Positions 60,685 to 60,972 of a DNA stretch of 60,972 bases are shown one piece after another (position 1 is the first letter of the stretch; the number at the start of each line of letters is the position of its first letter). Origin of the DNA: Planctomycetota bacterium (GTDB taxonomy: Bacteria; Planctomycetota; Planctomycetia; Isosphaerales; Isosphaeraceae); contig JAJYWB010000034.1 of the NCBI GenBank assembly GCA_021791715.1, positions 1 through 60,972 on the forward strand, given 5' to 3'. Under the pieces are notes generated by a model. It made no database searches. It was not told where the DNA came from and saw only the letters and a list, made by a program, of their open reading frames with translations. The translations under genes were made by a program, and so were the position numbers.

Positions 60685-60972
60685 GGGAGGGCGAACCTCC
60701 TGGTGAGCCGTCTTTGCGATTATTTTGATTGTCCGAGATCGAATCGCATCGGCGACGCCGTGTGAATTGGAGATGCCGTTCGCATCGGCGACGCCGTTTG
60801 AATTGGCGATTCCGTTCGCATCGGCGACGCCGTGTGAATTGGCGATTCCGTTCGCATCGGCGAACTCTTCTGGGAGGGCGAACCTCCTGGTGAGCCGTCT
60901 TTGCGAATATTTTGATTGTCCGAGATCGAATCGAATCGGCGACGCCGTGTGAATTGGAGATGCCGTTCGCAT
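60685..60972. repeat. Nested repeat: 187-bp unit containing hairpin core plus 36-bp tandem array
   Basis: The hairpin core GGGAGGGCGAACCTCCTGG occurs at 60685 and again at 60872, a 187-bp period, and each copy is followed by the same GTGAGCCGTCTTTGCGA word and a GTCCGAGATCGAATCG word. Between them sit three 36-bp units (60744-60779, 60780-60815, 60816-60851) plus a 13-bp partial one; the unit contains CGCATCGGCGACGCCGT and GAATTGG. The second 187-bp unit restarts the same array and runs off the window end. The leftward frame is open through it (12-residue ADANGIANSHGV repeats) but no gene is supported. Confidence 0.9.

Noticed and set aside
60744..60864. 36-bp repeats as a CRISPR array
   Set aside because: Repeat length fits, but there are no unique spacers; units are head to tail.
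60658..60972. Leftward gene encoding ADANGIANSHGV repeats
   Set aside because: Open only because the repeats are multiples of three; no start signal and the frame also reads through the hairpin element. Kept as a repeat and a finding.

Overview
The window looks like a chromosomal segment of a planctomycete, most likely of the Isosphaeraceae or a close relative. This rests on family content rather than on a marker gene: a DUF1559 pseudopilin, a TPR/FG-GAP/ASPIC-UnbV lipoprotein, a tricorn-type protease with a Gly/Pro linker, the MGHWGV small-protein family, a C-terminal Rpn-type nuclease fragment, many unassigned lipoproteins, and a GC-rich style heavy in GATCG. No rRNA, tRNA, phage, IS element or CRISPR array was found.

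Layout. 1-5000: end of an Rpn-family gene, a repeat-bearing spacer, an RluA-type pseudouridine synthase, an inositol-monophosphatase family enzyme, a DUF4188 protein with a small partner, and a structured RNA ending in a strong terminator. 5000-17200: a polytopic membrane protein, a 1297-aa lipoprotein, LpxH, a gpsA-DUF1802-rhomboid operon and an acyltransferase. 17200-31000: a second polytopic membrane protein, an FkbM methyltransferase, a tricorn protease, a lipoprotein with a degenerate transglutaminase-like domain, a pseudopilin cluster and a sugar isomerase-like TIM barrel. 31000-46700: a 1117-aa orphan, a YiiX-like cysteine hydrolase, a zinc-ribbon protein, a GT21 glycosyltransferase, a 53-aa lipoprotein, HrpB, PlsX-FabD, ThrRS and a Tat-exported bicupin. 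46700-54000: a hybrid kinase/CheY/diguanylate cyclase set, an MFS permease and a PlsC-type acyltransferase. 54000-59030: a four-gene MurNAc salvage operon. 59400-60972: a CBM9-like secreted protein and a nested tandem repeat that runs off the window.

How the genes work together. The clearest system is the leftward operon of an SSF symporter, MurQ, a BadF-type kinase and NamZ. It can be read as a PTS-free route that releases, imports, phosphorylates and cleaves N-acetylmuramic acid. The signalling trio (two-receiver hybrid kinase, ATGA-overlapping CheY-like protein, REC-GGDEF) forms a phosphorelay with a c-di-GMP output. PlsX, FabD, GpsA, LpxH, the PlsC-like protein and the GT21 enzyme give the region a scattered lipid and envelope theme.

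Beyond the genes, the window carries several repeat families, including a GGAGG-loop-CCTCC element near both ends. It also has a structured RNA of uncertain identity, a likely non-AUG start in a secreted-protein gene, and recurrent short AT-rich synonymous-codon islands inside otherwise GC-rich genes. All calls come from reading the sequence; nothing was searched against databases.
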